Below, one piece after another: positions 17,049 to 24,994 of a stretch of DNA of 40,747 bases (within the stretch, counting starts at the first letter, position 1; every line of letters begins with the position of its first letter). Source of the DNA: Rhizobium sp. R634 (GTDB taxonomy: Bacteria; Pseudomonadota; Alphaproteobacteria; Rhizobiales; Rhizobiaceae). The notes below the pieces were generated by a model. That model searched no databases. It saw only the letters and a program-made list of their open reading frames with translations, and was not told the DNA's origin. The position numbers and the translations under genes are program-made. The stretch lies in the NCBI RefSeq assembly GCF_002211305.1, contig NZ_LOKW01000014.1:1-40747 (forward strand), given 5' to 3'.

Positions 17049-17063
17049 GGAGTTTAACAATCA
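17049..17063 (-). promoter_or_regulatory. Weak RirA-like site upstream of the importer operon
   Basis: Read on the minus strand, TGATTGTTAAACTCC fits the rhizobial iron-responsive pattern TGA-N9-TCA except for the last base. It lies ~47 bp upstream of the binding protein start, in an AT-rich stretch. The match is short and may be chance. Confidence 0.25.
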
Positions 17064-17101
17064 TGATTTTCTTGCGCGTCTGCTTCGAAGACGATGCTGG
17101 C

Positions 17102-18193
17102 TCAACCCTCGGCCAGAGTGAAGACGGCGCAAGGCTCGGCGATGCCGCGCAGGGCATGCTCGCCGAGCGGCGTCAGGGTGGCCGCGGTGTTTTCTGCGAC
17201 GGCGCCGGAGATCAGCACGCTTCGGCCGAGCGGCTTGCAGAGCCCTTCCAGCCGGCTGACCAGATTGACCGCCGGGCCGATGGCGGTGAAATCCAGCCGG
17301 TCGGCCGCGCCGATATTGCCCCAGAGGATCTCGCCGAAATGCAGCGCGGCGCCGAAGGGCAGCGGCGCCAGCCCCTCGGCCTCACGCATCCGGTCGAGAT
17401 GGATCATGCCGGCACGAATGGCCGCGACCGCCCGGAGCGCGGCCTCGCAGGCTTCGCGGTCGCCCCGCGCTTCCGCGCCTGTCGTGACCGGAAAGATCGC
17501 CAGCACGCCGTCGCCGATGAATTTCAGCACCTCGCCGCCGAAAGCATGGACGGCGCCGGCGACGCGGTCGAAATAGGCGTCGAGCGCGGCAATCATCGCA
17601 TGCGGCTCGGTGACCTGGGAAAGTGCGGTGAAATCCCGCAGATCGGCGCAGAGAAGAGCGGCGCGGATGGTCTCGCCGCTGCCGCGGGCGAGCGCGCCGG
17701 ATTGAACCCGGGCCGCACTGCGCCGGCCGAGATAGGCTTCGAGCAGCGCCGTCCGCGCCTCCCGCGCCGCAAGTGCCGCAAGCGGCGCGGCGGCAAAACG
17801 CGCGACCTGCCGCAGCCGGGCGGCTTCTTCGGGAGCGAAGGCCTCCGCCCCTGCCTTATTGGCAACGCCGGCCCATCCGAGCAGCGGGTCATCCTGCGAA
17901 GGCCCTATCCTTTCCTCCCAGACCGGCCCGAGCCCGGCCAGCCACTCGCGCCCGGCATCGCTGCGCGGTGCTGCGGCAAAGGCGAGCGCCTCGATGACCG
18001 CCCCGGTCTCGGCCCGCCACAGCCAGGTGCGCCGCGCAATGATCGGATGCGGCACCGAAAGCGTCAGCGCGCCGCCGGAAACCGGCAGCCCTTCGGCAAG
18101 CAGCCGGCGCCCGAGCTCGGCCAGAAACCGCTCGGGACCGGGCGACGCCGCAGCCTCGTCAACCAGCCAGGCAAGGGAGGAAGGCAGATCCAT
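17102..18193 (-). CDS. Soluble class III adenylate cyclase
   Basis: This 363-residue protein has no membrane segment. Residues ~1-165 form an N-terminal regulatory region of unclear family; residues ~175-360 are the cyclase domain. The two metal-binding Asp are D184 (CADLRDFT) and D228 (FIGDGVLAIF). K224 and T303 (DFTAIGPAVN) sit at the purine-specifying positions and fit adenine; N310 and R314 (VNLVSRLEG) are the transition-state residues. All catalytic residues are present, so it should make cAMP. Similar multi-cyclase repertoires are usual in rhizobia. It lies 99 bp upstream of the importer operon in the same direction, but a promoter-like AT-rich gap suggests separate transcription. No strong ribosome-binding site precedes ATG 18193. 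Confidence 0.87.
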   Translation of the reverse strand: MDLPSSLAWLVDEAAASPGPERFLAELGRRLLAEGLPVSGGALTLSVPHPIIARRTWLWRAETGAVIEALAFAAAPRSDAGREWLAGLGPVWEERIGPSQDDPLLGWAGVANKAGAEAFAPEEAARLRQVARFAAAPLAALAAREARTALLEAYLGRRSAARVQSGALARGSGETIRAALLCADLRDFTALSQVTEPHAMIAALDAYFDRVAGAVHAFGGEVLKFIGDGVLAIFPVTTGAEARGDREACEAALRAVAAIRAGMIHLDRMREAEGLAPLPFGAALHFGEILWGNIGAADRLDFTAIGPAVNLVSRLEGLCKPLGRSVLISGAVAENTAATLTPLGEHALRGIAEPCAVFTLAEG

Positions 18194-18235
18194 GCGCCGA
18201 GAATGGCACCGCCCCCAAGGCTCCGCAAGCCCGGG

Positions 18236-18339
18236 GCATCCGCCCGCGGATGCTCCCGCGGCCCGGCAGGACAGCCAAGGGCTGTCCGGAAGGGCCTCCT
18301 CTCGGCTCTATCTCCCCCAGGGCATCCGTGTGCGGATGC
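18236..18339. repeat. Three hairpins in the intergenic region between cyclase and small gene
   Basis: The hairpins are GCATCCGCCCGCGGATGC (18236-18253), GGACAGCCAAGGGCTGTCC (18269-18287) and GCATCCGTGTGCGGATGC (18322-18339). The first and third are variants of the same element and both are followed by TCCCGC. The rest of the 324-bp gap (18194-18517) shows no gene. Confidence 0.6.
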
Positions 18340-18517
18340 TCCCGCATGCCCAACGAATCTCCCGCCGGAGCCGCCCGCCACCCCTGTCAAGCCCACCACC
18401 GAAAAACCCTGTTGAAAACCTGCCTCGACGGTGGAAGACAACCAGATATACACCTTTGGATTGCGGGACATTCGTTTCATAATGTGCCAGCCTGTCCTTA
18501 GCGATTGAGGGGTTGCT

Positions 18518-18742
18518 ATGGGCACGACATTCTGGCCGAAAGATCCGCTTGATGGGAATGACATGACGCTGCTGACGACGATCCTTCGGCGGTGGTGCGC
18601 ACGCTATGAGATCGAGTTCACCGCGGAAGAGAGCACGCGGAAGGCGAAGGAACTCGTCGAATGGTTCGAATTCGGCGTCAAGGACCCGATCGAGCTGGAA
18701 GAGCTGATCGACGGCAAGCACTGGCTGGTCAGCCGGATCTGA
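18518..18742 (+). CDS. Small conserved-type hypothetical protein (74 residues)
   Basis: ATG 18518 is preceded by TTGAGGGG at a good distance. The 74-residue product is soluble and acidic, with a helical N-terminal segment (TLLTTILRRWCARYEIEF) and an amphipathic C-terminal half (RKAKELVEWFEFGVKDPI, then ELEELIDGKHWLVSRI). A clear terminator follows 30 bp after the stop codon, which supports expression. I do not recognise the family. The charged, regular pattern is like that of small regulatory or toxin-antitoxin-like proteins, but there is no partner gene beside it. Confidence 0.7.
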   Translation: MGTTFWPKDPLDGNDMTLLTTILRRWCARYEIEFTAEESTRKAKELVEWFEFGVKDPIELEELIDGKHWLVSRI

Positions 18743-18771
18743 CCTCGGCACGACCACAGGATCCAAAGGAA

Positions 18772-18800
18772 AAGGCCGGGCGAAACATCGCACCGGCCTT
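18772..18800. terminator. Bidirectional terminator between convergent small genes
   Basis: AAGGCCGG (18772-18779) and CCGGCCTT (18793-18800) form a perfect 8-bp stem with a 13-base loop between the ends of two convergent genes. The A/T-bearing outer stem ends serve both strands. Confidence 0.7.
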
Positions 18801-18826
18801 CGTTCGTCAGCCTCATGCGGAGGCTT

Positions 18827-19162
18827 TTAGTAGTCGTCCCGCCAGCGGCGCTCGCGGTCCCAGCGGCGTTCATGGCGCCAGCGCGGGCCGTCCCAGTCGC
18901 GGTGGCGGCGTTCCCAACCCCAGCGGGGCGGACCGCCATAGAAAGCCACCGGCGGCGGGCGGCGCCAGTTGCGGCGGCATTCGCCCCAGCGGGTCAGGTG
19001 CCAGCCGCGGCCGCAGGCGTAGTCGACCTTGGTGACATCGCCCTTCGTGACATCGCTCGCGACCTTGCTCGGGACGTTGATTGTTCCCATCGGCATCGCC
19101 TGCGCTGTGCCGATCGAGAGGCTGCCAGCAAGCAAGGCAGCCGCGATAGAAAGTGCCTTCAT
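18827..19162 (-). CDS. Small secreted Arg/Trp-rich protein (GCG_CRPN-like)
   Basis: This 111-residue precursor has a clear signal peptide (MKALSIAAALLAGSLSIGTA, cut after AQA near 22). The mature part holds ACGRGWHLTRWGECRRNW, which matches the GCG...CRPN pattern of a small alphaproteobacterial family, followed by a very basic Arg/Trp-rich tail (GWERRHRDWDGPRWRHERRW and similar). ATG 19162 is preferred because TGGAG precedes it; an upstream in-frame ATG at 19174 would add four residues. The two Cys may form a disulfide in the periplasm. Its function is unknown; the basic tail suggests binding to a polyanion or the envelope. Confidence 0.75.
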   Translation of the reverse strand: MKALSIAAALLAGSLSIGTAQAMPMGTINVPSKVASDVTKGDVTKVDYACGRGWHLTRWGECRRNWRRPPPVAFYGGPPRWGWERRHRDWDGPRWRHERRWDRERRWRDDY

Positions 19163-19345
19163 CGAAAACTCCATTTCATCCAGCCGTACCCACCTTAGGG
19201 TTGGCAAATTGAACTGGAGATGAACCGGGCATTCATGTTTGCAGGTGAAAAAACCGTGCTTTTTGACGGCCGATCGAGCCCCGGCCGGCCGTTTTTCCCG
19301 CAGCGGCAAGCGCTTGAGAAGCGCCCCGCGCCCGCGGAAAATCAT

Positions 19346-19792
19346 TCATGTCCTGCCGTAAAAAGGATCAGGACCCGGATCGCGGCCGGCAGCGACCGCG
19401 GTGAGCCGCCCGAGATAATGCGCCCAGCCCTCGGCATGGCCGGCGCACTGCTCCTCGCTCGGCAGGCCGCTATGGGTGAGTCGGAGCAACGTCCCGTCCG
19501 GCTGCTCGATCAGGTCGATCTCGACCAGACTGGAGCCCGGCGGCACCACCTCGCTGCCGTCCCATCCGAAGCTGTAGGCGAGCCGGTGCACCGGCACGAC
19601 CTCGCGAAACGAGCCCCTGGCGAAGCGGGCGCCGGTGACGTTGACGAGATAGAGCCCGCCCGGCTCCGGCTCGATCTCGGCCTCCGTTCCCATCCAGCGC
19701 AAAATCTTCTCCGGATCCGTCATCAGCGCAAATACCGCCGCCGGCGGCGCCGCAATATGCGCCTCGCGGCGCACGACGAAAGACTCTGGCAT
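19346..19792 (-). CDS. SRPBCC/AHSA1-domain protein
   Basis: This 148-residue protein fits the START/Bet v1-like AHSA1 fold: FVVRREAHIAAPPAAVFALM at the N-terminus, DPEKILRWMGTEAEIEPEPG, GSFREVVPVHRLAYSFGWDG and a C-terminal helix GHAEGWAHYLGRLTAVAAG. These proteins bind hydrophobic ligands or act as chaperone cofactors; many rhizobial copies lie next to an ArsR regulator, but none is beside this one. ATG 19792 has GGGAGGAGG immediately upstream; ATG 19804, which would add four residues, has no ribosome-binding site. Confidence 0.85.
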   Translation of the reverse strand: MPESFVVRREAHIAAPPAAVFALMTDPEKILRWMGTEAEIEPEPGGLYLVNVTGARFARGSFREVVPVHRLAYSFGWDGSEVVPPGSSLVEIDLIEQPDGTLLRLTHSGLPSEEQCAGHAEGWAHYLGRLTAVAAGRDPGPDPFYGRT

Positions 19793-20017
19793 GCCTCCTC
19801 CCATGATAGTGGTGGCTGGCCCCGCCTGATGCGGGACGGCGCGTGATGCTGCTTCGGCGTGAATGTCCTCATGGAAGCATGTAGGCGGAGGAGCGCGCTG
19901 AGCAAGGGCGATGGAAGCCGCTCCTCGCATCGTCGGCACCGGTGCCGCTACTAAACGTCGCAACGCCACTCGTCATTGTGCACTTCGCTTCCGCTCCGTG
20001 CATTCGCGGCTCGGCCG

Positions 20018-20230
20018 CTCACCCCCTCATCTGCCTGCCGGCATCTTCTCCCCGCCGGGGAGAAGCGGAATCGCCACAACGTCTCGCTCTTTGGAACGTT
20101 CGCAATGGAATGAAGACCCGTGCAGCTTGCTCCCCCTTCGCCCCAGCGGGGAGAAGATGCCCGTTAGGGCAGATGAGGGGGGTGAGGAGCGAAAGCGACG
20201 AACGCCTTGAGCGGCAAGCGAAAGGCAAGC
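20018..20230. repeat. RIME-like palindromic element (copy 4)
   Basis: The left arm has CACCCCCTCATCTGCCTGCC and CATCTTCTCCCCGCCGGGG; the right arm has CAGCGGGGAGAAGATGCCC and GGGCAGATGAGGGGGGTGAG, followed by GAGCGAAAGCGACGAACGCC. The right arm with this tail reappears in inverted form as the left arm of the copy at 37.8 kb. It occupies part of the 795-bp gap upstream of ribH2; the riboswitch holds most of the rest. Confidence 0.75.
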
Positions 20231-20366
20231 GGCTTCCATCACGCCTATGGATAGGTAGGTGGAAGACAATCAGCCGAAGCATGCCTCCCTGAGATTGCGG
20301 CCCACACCGCCTCAGAACCAATTCCCCCCTATTGCCAGCGCGCCGCCTTGCCCCTATTGTCGCGCC

Positions 20367-20504
20367 GTTCTCAGGGCGGGGTGAAAGTCCCTACCGGCGG
20401 TATGCAGTTTCGATTGCGAGCCCGCGAGCGCCTTCTCTAGGGAAGGGTCAGCAGATCAGGTGAGATGCCTGAGCCGACGGTCATAGTCCGGATGAAAGAG
20501 AACG
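20367..20504 (+). ncRNA. FMN riboswitch (RFN element) upstream of ribH2
   Basis: The conserved RFN blocks are present in order: AGGGCGGGGTGAAAGTCCC, ACCGGCGGTATGCAG, GAGCCCGCGAGCG, GGTCAGCAGATCAGGTGAGA, GAGCCGACGGTCATAGTCCG, and the closing GATGAAAGAGAAC that pairs with GTTCTC at the start. The aptamer binds flavin mononucleotide. The 83 bases from its end to the ribH2 start should carry the switching structure and end with AAAGGAG, so control may be at translation or by termination; I could not settle which. Confidence 0.95.
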
Positions 20505-20587
20505 CGCGTTCCTGCTGCCCTTGCCGGCAGCCGGTGAACGTTCGTGATCGCCTTGGGTGACGTGTCTGTACGCCAAAGGAGATTACC

Positions 20588-21022
20588 ATGACACCCACCC
20601 GTTATGCCTTCGTCAAAGCCGGCTGGCACGCCGATATCGTCGACCGTGCGCTCGAAGGTTTCCAGCAGCTTATTCCAGCTGAGCAGATCGACGTTTTCGA
20701 CGTTCCCGGCGCATTCGAAATGCCGCTGCTGTCGCGCGATCTTGCGGCGTCCGGCCGCTACGCCGCTGTCATCGCCGCCGCCTTCGTCGTCGATGGCGGG
20801 ATCTACCGTCACGAATTCGTCGCCCAGGCCGTCGTCGATGGCCTGATGCGCGCCGGCATGGATACCGGCGTCCCGGTTCTGTCGGTCTCGCTCACCCCGC
20901 ATCACTACCAGGAAACCGAGCACCACACGCAGATCTACCGCGCGCATTTCGTCGAGAAAGGCCGCGAGGCGGCCCGCGCCGCCCTGATGATCGGCAAGAC
21001 GCGCGCCGCTCTTGCGGCCTAA
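20588..21022 (+). CDS. ribH2: 6,7-dimethyl-8-ribityllumazine synthase, type II (RibH2)
   Basis: This 144-residue enzyme condenses 5-amino-6-ribitylaminouracil with 3,4-dihydroxybutanone phosphate to give lumazine, the penultimate step of riboflavin synthesis. It has the active-site loop VPGAFEMPLL (39-48), AAFVVDGGIYRHEFVAQ (about 64-80) with catalytic H75 and VLSVSLTPHH. The N-terminal W13 (AGWHADIVD) and overall length mark the type II (RibH2) subfamily known from Brucella and Mesorhizobium, which forms decamers. RBS AAAGGAG precedes ATG 20588. It stands alone behind its own FMN riboswitch, and a terminator follows, so it is a single-gene transcript. No other rib gene is nearby. Confidence 0.95.
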   Translation: MTPTRYAFVKAGWHADIVDRALEGFQQLIPAEQIDVFDVPGAFEMPLLSRDLAASGRYAAVIAAAFVVDGGIYRHEFVAQAVVDGLMRAGMDTGVPVLSVSLTPHHYQETEHHTQIYRAHFVEKGREAARAALMIGKTRAALAA

Positions 21023-21036
21023 GGAACTGCGCAACT

Positions 21037-21067
21037 GACGGCGGGACCAGCCCGCCGTCTTCTCCTT
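21037..21067 (+). terminator. Rho-independent terminator after ribH2
   Basis: GACGGCGGG (21037-21045) and CCCGCCGTC (21051-21059) form a perfect 9-bp stem with a 5-base loop, followed by the T-rich TTCTCCTT. It is 15 bp after the ribH2 stop codon. Confidence 0.85.
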
Positions 21068-21168
21068 GCGAAGGGAAGAATTGATTCGACGCCTCGCCCG
21101 CGCTGTGGTCCACTCGACCCGACATGTATCGCCATTCTTAATGCGTCCAAACCTTGAGGGAGCTGAAG

Positions 21169-21858
21169 ATGAGCAATGCAATGCGCAATGAAACCCCCAC
21201 AGAATCCATCAGAACACGGCCCGCCGACACCAAGCTCGAAGTGGTGGTCATCCCCGTTTCCGACGTCGACCGCGCCAAACGTTTTTACGACGGCCTCGGC
21301 TGGCGGCTCGACGCCGACTTCGCCAATGACGCCGATTTCCGCGTGATCCAGTTCACCCCGCCCGGCTCCGGCTGCGCCATCATCTTCGGCAGGAACGTGA
21401 CCGCTGCCGCCCCCGGCTCCGCCCAGGGCCTCTACCTCGTCGTCTCCGACGTCGAGGCCGCCCGCCGCGATCTCATCGCCCGCGGCGTCGCAGTGAGCGA
21501 GGTCTTCCACGACGCATCCGGCGTCTATGCCGGCAAGGACGAACCCTATCTCTTCGGGCGCCTGCGCATCGCCGGCCGCGATCCCGAGCATCGCAGCTAC
21601 CGTTCCTTCGCCTCCTTCAAGGATCCGGACGGCAACGGCTGGCTGTTCCAGGAAGTCACCACCCGCCTGCCCGGCCGCATCGACGCCGAAGAAACGGCCT
21701 TCTCGACCTCGAGCGACCTGGCCTCCGCGCTCCGCCGCGCAGCCAGCGCCCACGGCGAACACGAGAAACGCAACGGCGGCCAATACGACGAGAACTGGCC
21801 GGACTGGTACGCCGAATACATGGTCAGCGAACAGGCCGGCCGGGAGCTGCCGCTATAG
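21169..21858 (+). CDS. VOC (glyoxalase/bleomycin-resistance fold) protein
   Basis: This 229-residue protein starts at ATG 21169, with GAGGGAGC upstream. One glyoxalase-like module is clear: LEVVVIPVSDVDRAKRFYDG, GWRLDADFAND, GSGCAIIFGRN and FKDPDGNGWLFQEV near residue 160. The C-terminal ~65 residues (SSDLASALRRAASAHGEHEK onward) are an additional charged segment. VOC enzymes coordinate a metal and act on dioxygenase, glyoxalase or resistance substrates; the role here is unknown. The ribH2 terminator lies upstream, so it has its own promoter. Confidence 0.87.
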   Translation: MSNAMRNETPTESIRTRPADTKLEVVVIPVSDVDRAKRFYDGLGWRLDADFANDADFRVIQFTPPGSGCAIIFGRNVTAAAPGSAQGLYLVVSDVEAARRDLIARGVAVSEVFHDASGVYAGKDEPYLFGRLRIAGRDPEHRSYRSFASFKDPDGNGWLFQEVTTRLPGRIDAEETAFSTSSDLASALRRAASAHGEHEKRNGGQYDENWPDWYAEYMVSEQAGRELPL

Positions 21859-21908
21859 GCAGTGGCAGGATGGTCACCGCTGAGACTTGCGGATACAGGA
21901 CGCGCTGT

Positions 21909-22190
21909 TGCGGCACGTCCTTCGAGGCTCCGGCCTCTGGCCTGCGCTCCTCAGGATGAGGAGCGTTGGAGAATGCCGCGCTGATAAAAGCAGGCGGAGG
22001 ATATTGCGTCGGTTGCTCACGAGCGTCTTGATCCCGCAGCAGCCCGTCATTGAGGCGCCTGCCGCCAACGCCCCTGATTTGACGGCGCGGCACGCCCCAA
22101 CGCCCCGAATTGAGGGCGCGGCACGCTCCAACGCCCCTCATCCTGAGGCGCGCAGGCCAACGGCCGGAGCCTCGAAGGACGCGCTCCGGC
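21909..22190. repeat. Inverted and tandem CTTCGAGG/CCTCATCCTGAGG repeats
   Basis: An inverted copy at about 21917-21969 (TCCTTCGAGGCTCCGGCC ... CTCAGGATGAGGAGCGTTGG) faces a direct copy at about 22115-22190 (GCGGCACGCTCCAACGCC, CCTCATCCTGAGGCGCGCAG, GAGCCTCGAAGGACGCG). The header CGCGGCACGC(C/T)CCAACGCC occurs twice at 22086 and 22117. No gene is supported in the 357-bp gap. Confidence 0.68.
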
Positions 22191-22215
22191 ATCGCTCCTT
22201 GCGAGCACCCGCCGC

Positions 22216-23007
22216 TCACCGCTCGAATATATCCCGCCACTGCTTCTCGCCGATCAGGCAATCCGTCGCCGGCAGGCCGGCGATCTTCCGCACCTTTGCC
22301 GGCGGAGGAAGGCCGCTGATCTCCAGCACCAGCTTGCGGCGCACGGCGATGGCGAAATCCTCGATCTTGTGGACCGGCAGCACGAAGGCGCCGGGGCCGC
22401 CGATCACGCAATCGGCGTAATATTTGTCGAGCCCGCCCGGCGCATCGGAAGGGCGCAGCATGATGGCGAGGCCGTTGATGACCATGCCTCTTGCCACCGC
22501 CTTGTCGCGGGCGGGTGTCACCGGATCGCCTGAATTGTTCGGGCCGTCGCCTGAAATGTCGATCACCTCGCGCCGGCCCTGGAAGGGGCTGGTGACGATC
22601 ATGCTGGCGCCTTGGTCGATCGCAGTCGAGATCGAGGTGCGCCGCTGGGTGGCGATCGGCCGGGCGCCGAGCTTGTCGGCAAAGGCGATCGCATCCGCTT
22701 CCGTCTCGATCACCTGCCAGTCGATCATCGAATCCTGGACGACGTAGCCAGCCCATTCGAAATAGCTGATGGCGATGCGCCCGGTGAGCCCGCTCTGGAC
22801 CGCGGCGATGAATTCCTTGTGCTTGAGCGCCTCGACGTAACCCTCGCGCTGGATGCTGATCTCCTCGAAATCCATCGACCGCGAGGTGTCGACGGCAAGC
22901 ACCAGCGTTACATCGACCTCGTTTACCGCAGCCTGTGCCGCCGGAGCGACACCGGAAAGACCCATGAGCACCGCAAGCGTCGTCAGCATCGGCAGATCCC
23001 CACGCAT
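22216..23007 (-). CDS. DUF1194 protein with von Willebrand A-like domain, secreted
   Basis: This 263-residue precursor has a signal peptide (LTTLAVLMGLSGVAPAAQA, cut near 27). The mature part is a DUF1194/vWA fold with the MIDAS core DTSRSMD (DxSxS) near 40-46. Further vWA features are GRIAISYFEWAGYV, TSISTAIDQGASMI and DISGDGPNNSGDPV, with NGLAIML after it. The MIDAS residues seem intact, so metal-dependent protein binding outside the cytoplasm is likely. It lies ~170 bp downstream of a LysR gene in the same direction. The family's function is not established. Confidence 0.88.
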   Translation of the reverse strand: MRGDLPMLTTLAVLMGLSGVAPAAQAAVNEVDVTLVLAVDTSRSMDFEEISIQREGYVEALKHKEFIAAVQSGLTGRIAISYFEWAGYVVQDSMIDWQVIETEADAIAFADKLGARPIATQRRTSISTAIDQGASMIVTSPFQGRREVIDISGDGPNNSGDPVTPARDKAVARGMVINGLAIMLRPSDAPGGLDKYYADCVIGGPGAFVLPVHKIEDFAIAVRRKLVLEISGLPPPAKVRKIAGLPATDCLIGEKQWRDIFER

Positions 23008-23176
23008 TCAAGCCGCGCAACTCTATCACAGCTTGGTCTGGGAAGGGTGCACCGGCACGCGCGCGGCTTCAATTTTCGGTGATGGAAAAGCGCTCGGCTC
23101 GCCATTTCGAGGCTGTCATGACCGCGGTGCCTCTGAGCTGGCAGCGCTTCCCTGCCTCAGCGCCAAACCCATGCCA

Positions 23177-24079
23177 TCAATGCAGCGGCAGCCATAAGGG
23201 GCTTTTCCATGCCTTCAGCGCTTCGAGAAAGACCTGCAGGCGCAGCGGCAAAAACCGCCGGGTGGGATAGACGGCATGCACGAAGATTTCCTCCGATGAC
23301 CAGTCCGGCAGCAGGCGGACGAGCTCGCCTTTGCGTATCTCTTCGTCGCAATAGGTCGAGGGCAGCAGCCCGATGCCGTGGCCGCGATAGGTGAAGGCGC
23401 TGACCGCGTCGAAATCCCGGCTGGAGACCGGCCCCGATACCCTGACGCCGATCGATTTCCGTCCGCTGACCAGATGCCATTCCGCTTCACCGTTGCGGCC
23501 GTTCAGGAGCACGCAGTCGTGATCCCTGAGGTCCTCCGGCTTCGAAGGAGGTGCCCTGCCCTTCAGATAGTCCGGGGCGGCAACGAGATACCGGACGCTC
23601 TTGCCGAGCCGCTGCGCGACGATGGAGGAATCCTTCAATTCGCCGAAGCGGATGCCGAGATCGATATTCTCGGCCACCAGATCGAGGAACAGGTTGGTGA
23701 CGAAGAGATCGATCTGGATATCGGGATAGGCCTTCAGAAAGGAAGAGACGAATTCGTAAAAGGCTTCCTGCCCGAAGATGACGGGAACGGAGATCTTCAA
23801 CAGGCCTTCCGGCTTTCTCTGCGTTTGCGTGAGCGCCTGCTCGGCATCGAGCAGATGGGCGAGCGGCTCGCTGCACCTGGCGTAGTAGGCTTGCCCCTGC
23901 GCGGTAAGACTGAGCTTACGCGTCGTGCGCTGGATGAGCGTCACGCCAAGCTGCTCTTCGAGCGACGTCACCTTCCGGCTGACGGTTGAAACGGGCATGC
24001 CGAGCGAGCGCGCCGCACGGCTGAAACTGCCGTACTGCGCCACTTTCACGAAAACAGCGATGTCGTTGAGATCGGCCAT
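23177..24079 (-). CDS. LysR-family transcriptional regulator
   Basis: This 300-residue regulator starts at ATG 24079 (MADLNDIAVFVKVAQYGSFS). Its winged helix contains RAARSLGMPVSTVSRKVTSL and LIQRTTRKLSLTAQG. The effector domain begins about residue 90 (EGLLKISVPVIFGQEAFYEF) and contains AENIDLGIRFGELKDSSI and TYRGHGIGLLPSTYC. It is of the CrgA-like group. It is divergent from the SDR/RidA operon across 189 bp, a classic LTTR arrangement, so that operon is its likely target. A symmetric site in the gap supports this. Confidence 0.93.
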   Translation of the reverse strand: MADLNDIAVFVKVAQYGSFSRAARSLGMPVSTVSRKVTSLEEQLGVTLIQRTTRKLSLTAQGQAYYARCSEPLAHLLDAEQALTQTQRKPEGLLKISVPVIFGQEAFYEFVSSFLKAYPDIQIDLFVTNLFLDLVAENIDLGIRFGELKDSSIVAQRLGKSVRYLVAAPDYLKGRAPPSKPEDLRDHDCVLLNGRNGEAEWHLVSGRKSIGVRVSGPVSSRDFDAVSAFTYRGHGIGLLPSTYCDEEIRKGELVRLLPDWSSEEIFVHAVYPTRRFLPLRLQVFLEALKAWKSPLWLPLH

Positions 24080-24142
24080 GTCGAGACCTTTGCATGAATG
24101 CAAAAGAGAATCCAGATATTTCCATCTAATCGCGCAATCGGG

Positions 24143-24168
24143 TTTTCGCCATATTCACCTTGCGAAAA
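24143..24168. promoter_or_regulatory. Candidate LysR operator between divergent LysR and SDR genes
   Basis: TTTTCGC (24143-24149) and GCGAAAA (24162-24168) are perfect inverted arms separated by 12 bases, a layout close to the interrupted dyads bound by LTTRs. The site is central in the 189-bp divergent region. Confidence 0.45.
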
Positions 24169-24268
24169 CAACCACAACCCGATGGCGGCGCGATCGCAGC
24201 GGCCCCATCTCGAGCGACCCCGCCTGTGCATGGCCCGCGTTGCCCGAACCAGATCAATGGAGTTCAAC

Positions 24269-24994
24269 ATGACCAAGCAAAAGACAGTCATCGTCACGGG
24301 CGCCTCCCAGGGTATCGGAGCCGGCCTCGTCAACGCCTTTGTCGAGCGCGGCTACAACGTCGTGGCCACCTCGCGTCAGGTCAGCACCTCGGATGCTCTC
24401 AAGGCTTCCGACAGGCTGGCCCTCGTCGACGGCGATATCGGCAACGCCGAGACCGCAGCGCGCGTGGCCAAAACCGCGATCGACCGCTTCGGCTCGATCG
24501 ACGCGCTCGTCAACAATGCCGGCATCTTCCTGACCAAGCCCTTCATCGACTACACGATGACGGATTTCCGCAAACTCTCCTCGACCAACCTCGAAGGCTT
24601 CATCCACCTGACCCAGCAGGTCATCCGGCAGATGCTGGCCCAGAAGACGGGCGGCAACATCGTCAGCATCACCACGCCGCTGATCGACCATCCGATCGCC
24701 GGCTTCTCCGCCTCGGTTTCGATGATGACCAAGGGCGGCATCGACGCCATCTCGAAGAACCTCGCGATGGAATATGCAAGTGACGGAATCCGCGTCAACA
24801 CGGTCGCTCCCGGCGTCGTCGATACGCCGCTGCACAAGGACAACCCGAAGGATTTCCTGAAGACGCTCTCGCCGATGGCAGGCATTTCCAATGTCGATGA
24901 GATCGTCGATGCGGTGGTCTTCCTGACCGAAGCGCCGCGGGTCACCGGGGAGGTGCTGCACGTCGACGGCGGCGCACATCTCGGCAAATGGTAA
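24269..24994 (+). CDS. SDR-family protein with altered active-site residues
   Basis: This 241-residue Rossmann protein has the cofactor motif VTGASQGIG, the NNAGIF motif (VNNAGIFLTKPF) and the SDR C-terminal pattern GIRVNTVAPGVVDTPLHKD and GEVLHVDGGAHLG. The catalytic region differs from the usual: IVSITTPLIDHP has Thr where most have the catalytic Ser, and SASVSMMTKGG has Ser where YxxxK has Tyr; only the Lys is kept. It may therefore catalyse a different reaction or serve another role; a divergent SDR subgroup with this pattern exists as far as I recall. ATG 24269 is preferred (GGAG upstream); ATG 24257 is possible. It overlaps the RidA-like gene by 7 bp. Confidence 0.87.
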   Translation: MTKQKTVIVTGASQGIGAGLVNAFVERGYNVVATSRQVSTSDALKASDRLALVDGDIGNAETAARVAKTAIDRFGSIDALVNNAGIFLTKPFIDYTMTDFRKLSSTNLEGFIHLTQQVIRQMLAQKTGGNIVSITTPLIDHPIAGFSASVSMMTKGGIDAISKNLAMEYASDGIRVNTVAPGVVDTPLHKDNPKDFLKTLSPMAGISNVDEIVDAVVFLTEAPRVTGEVLHVDGGAHLGKW

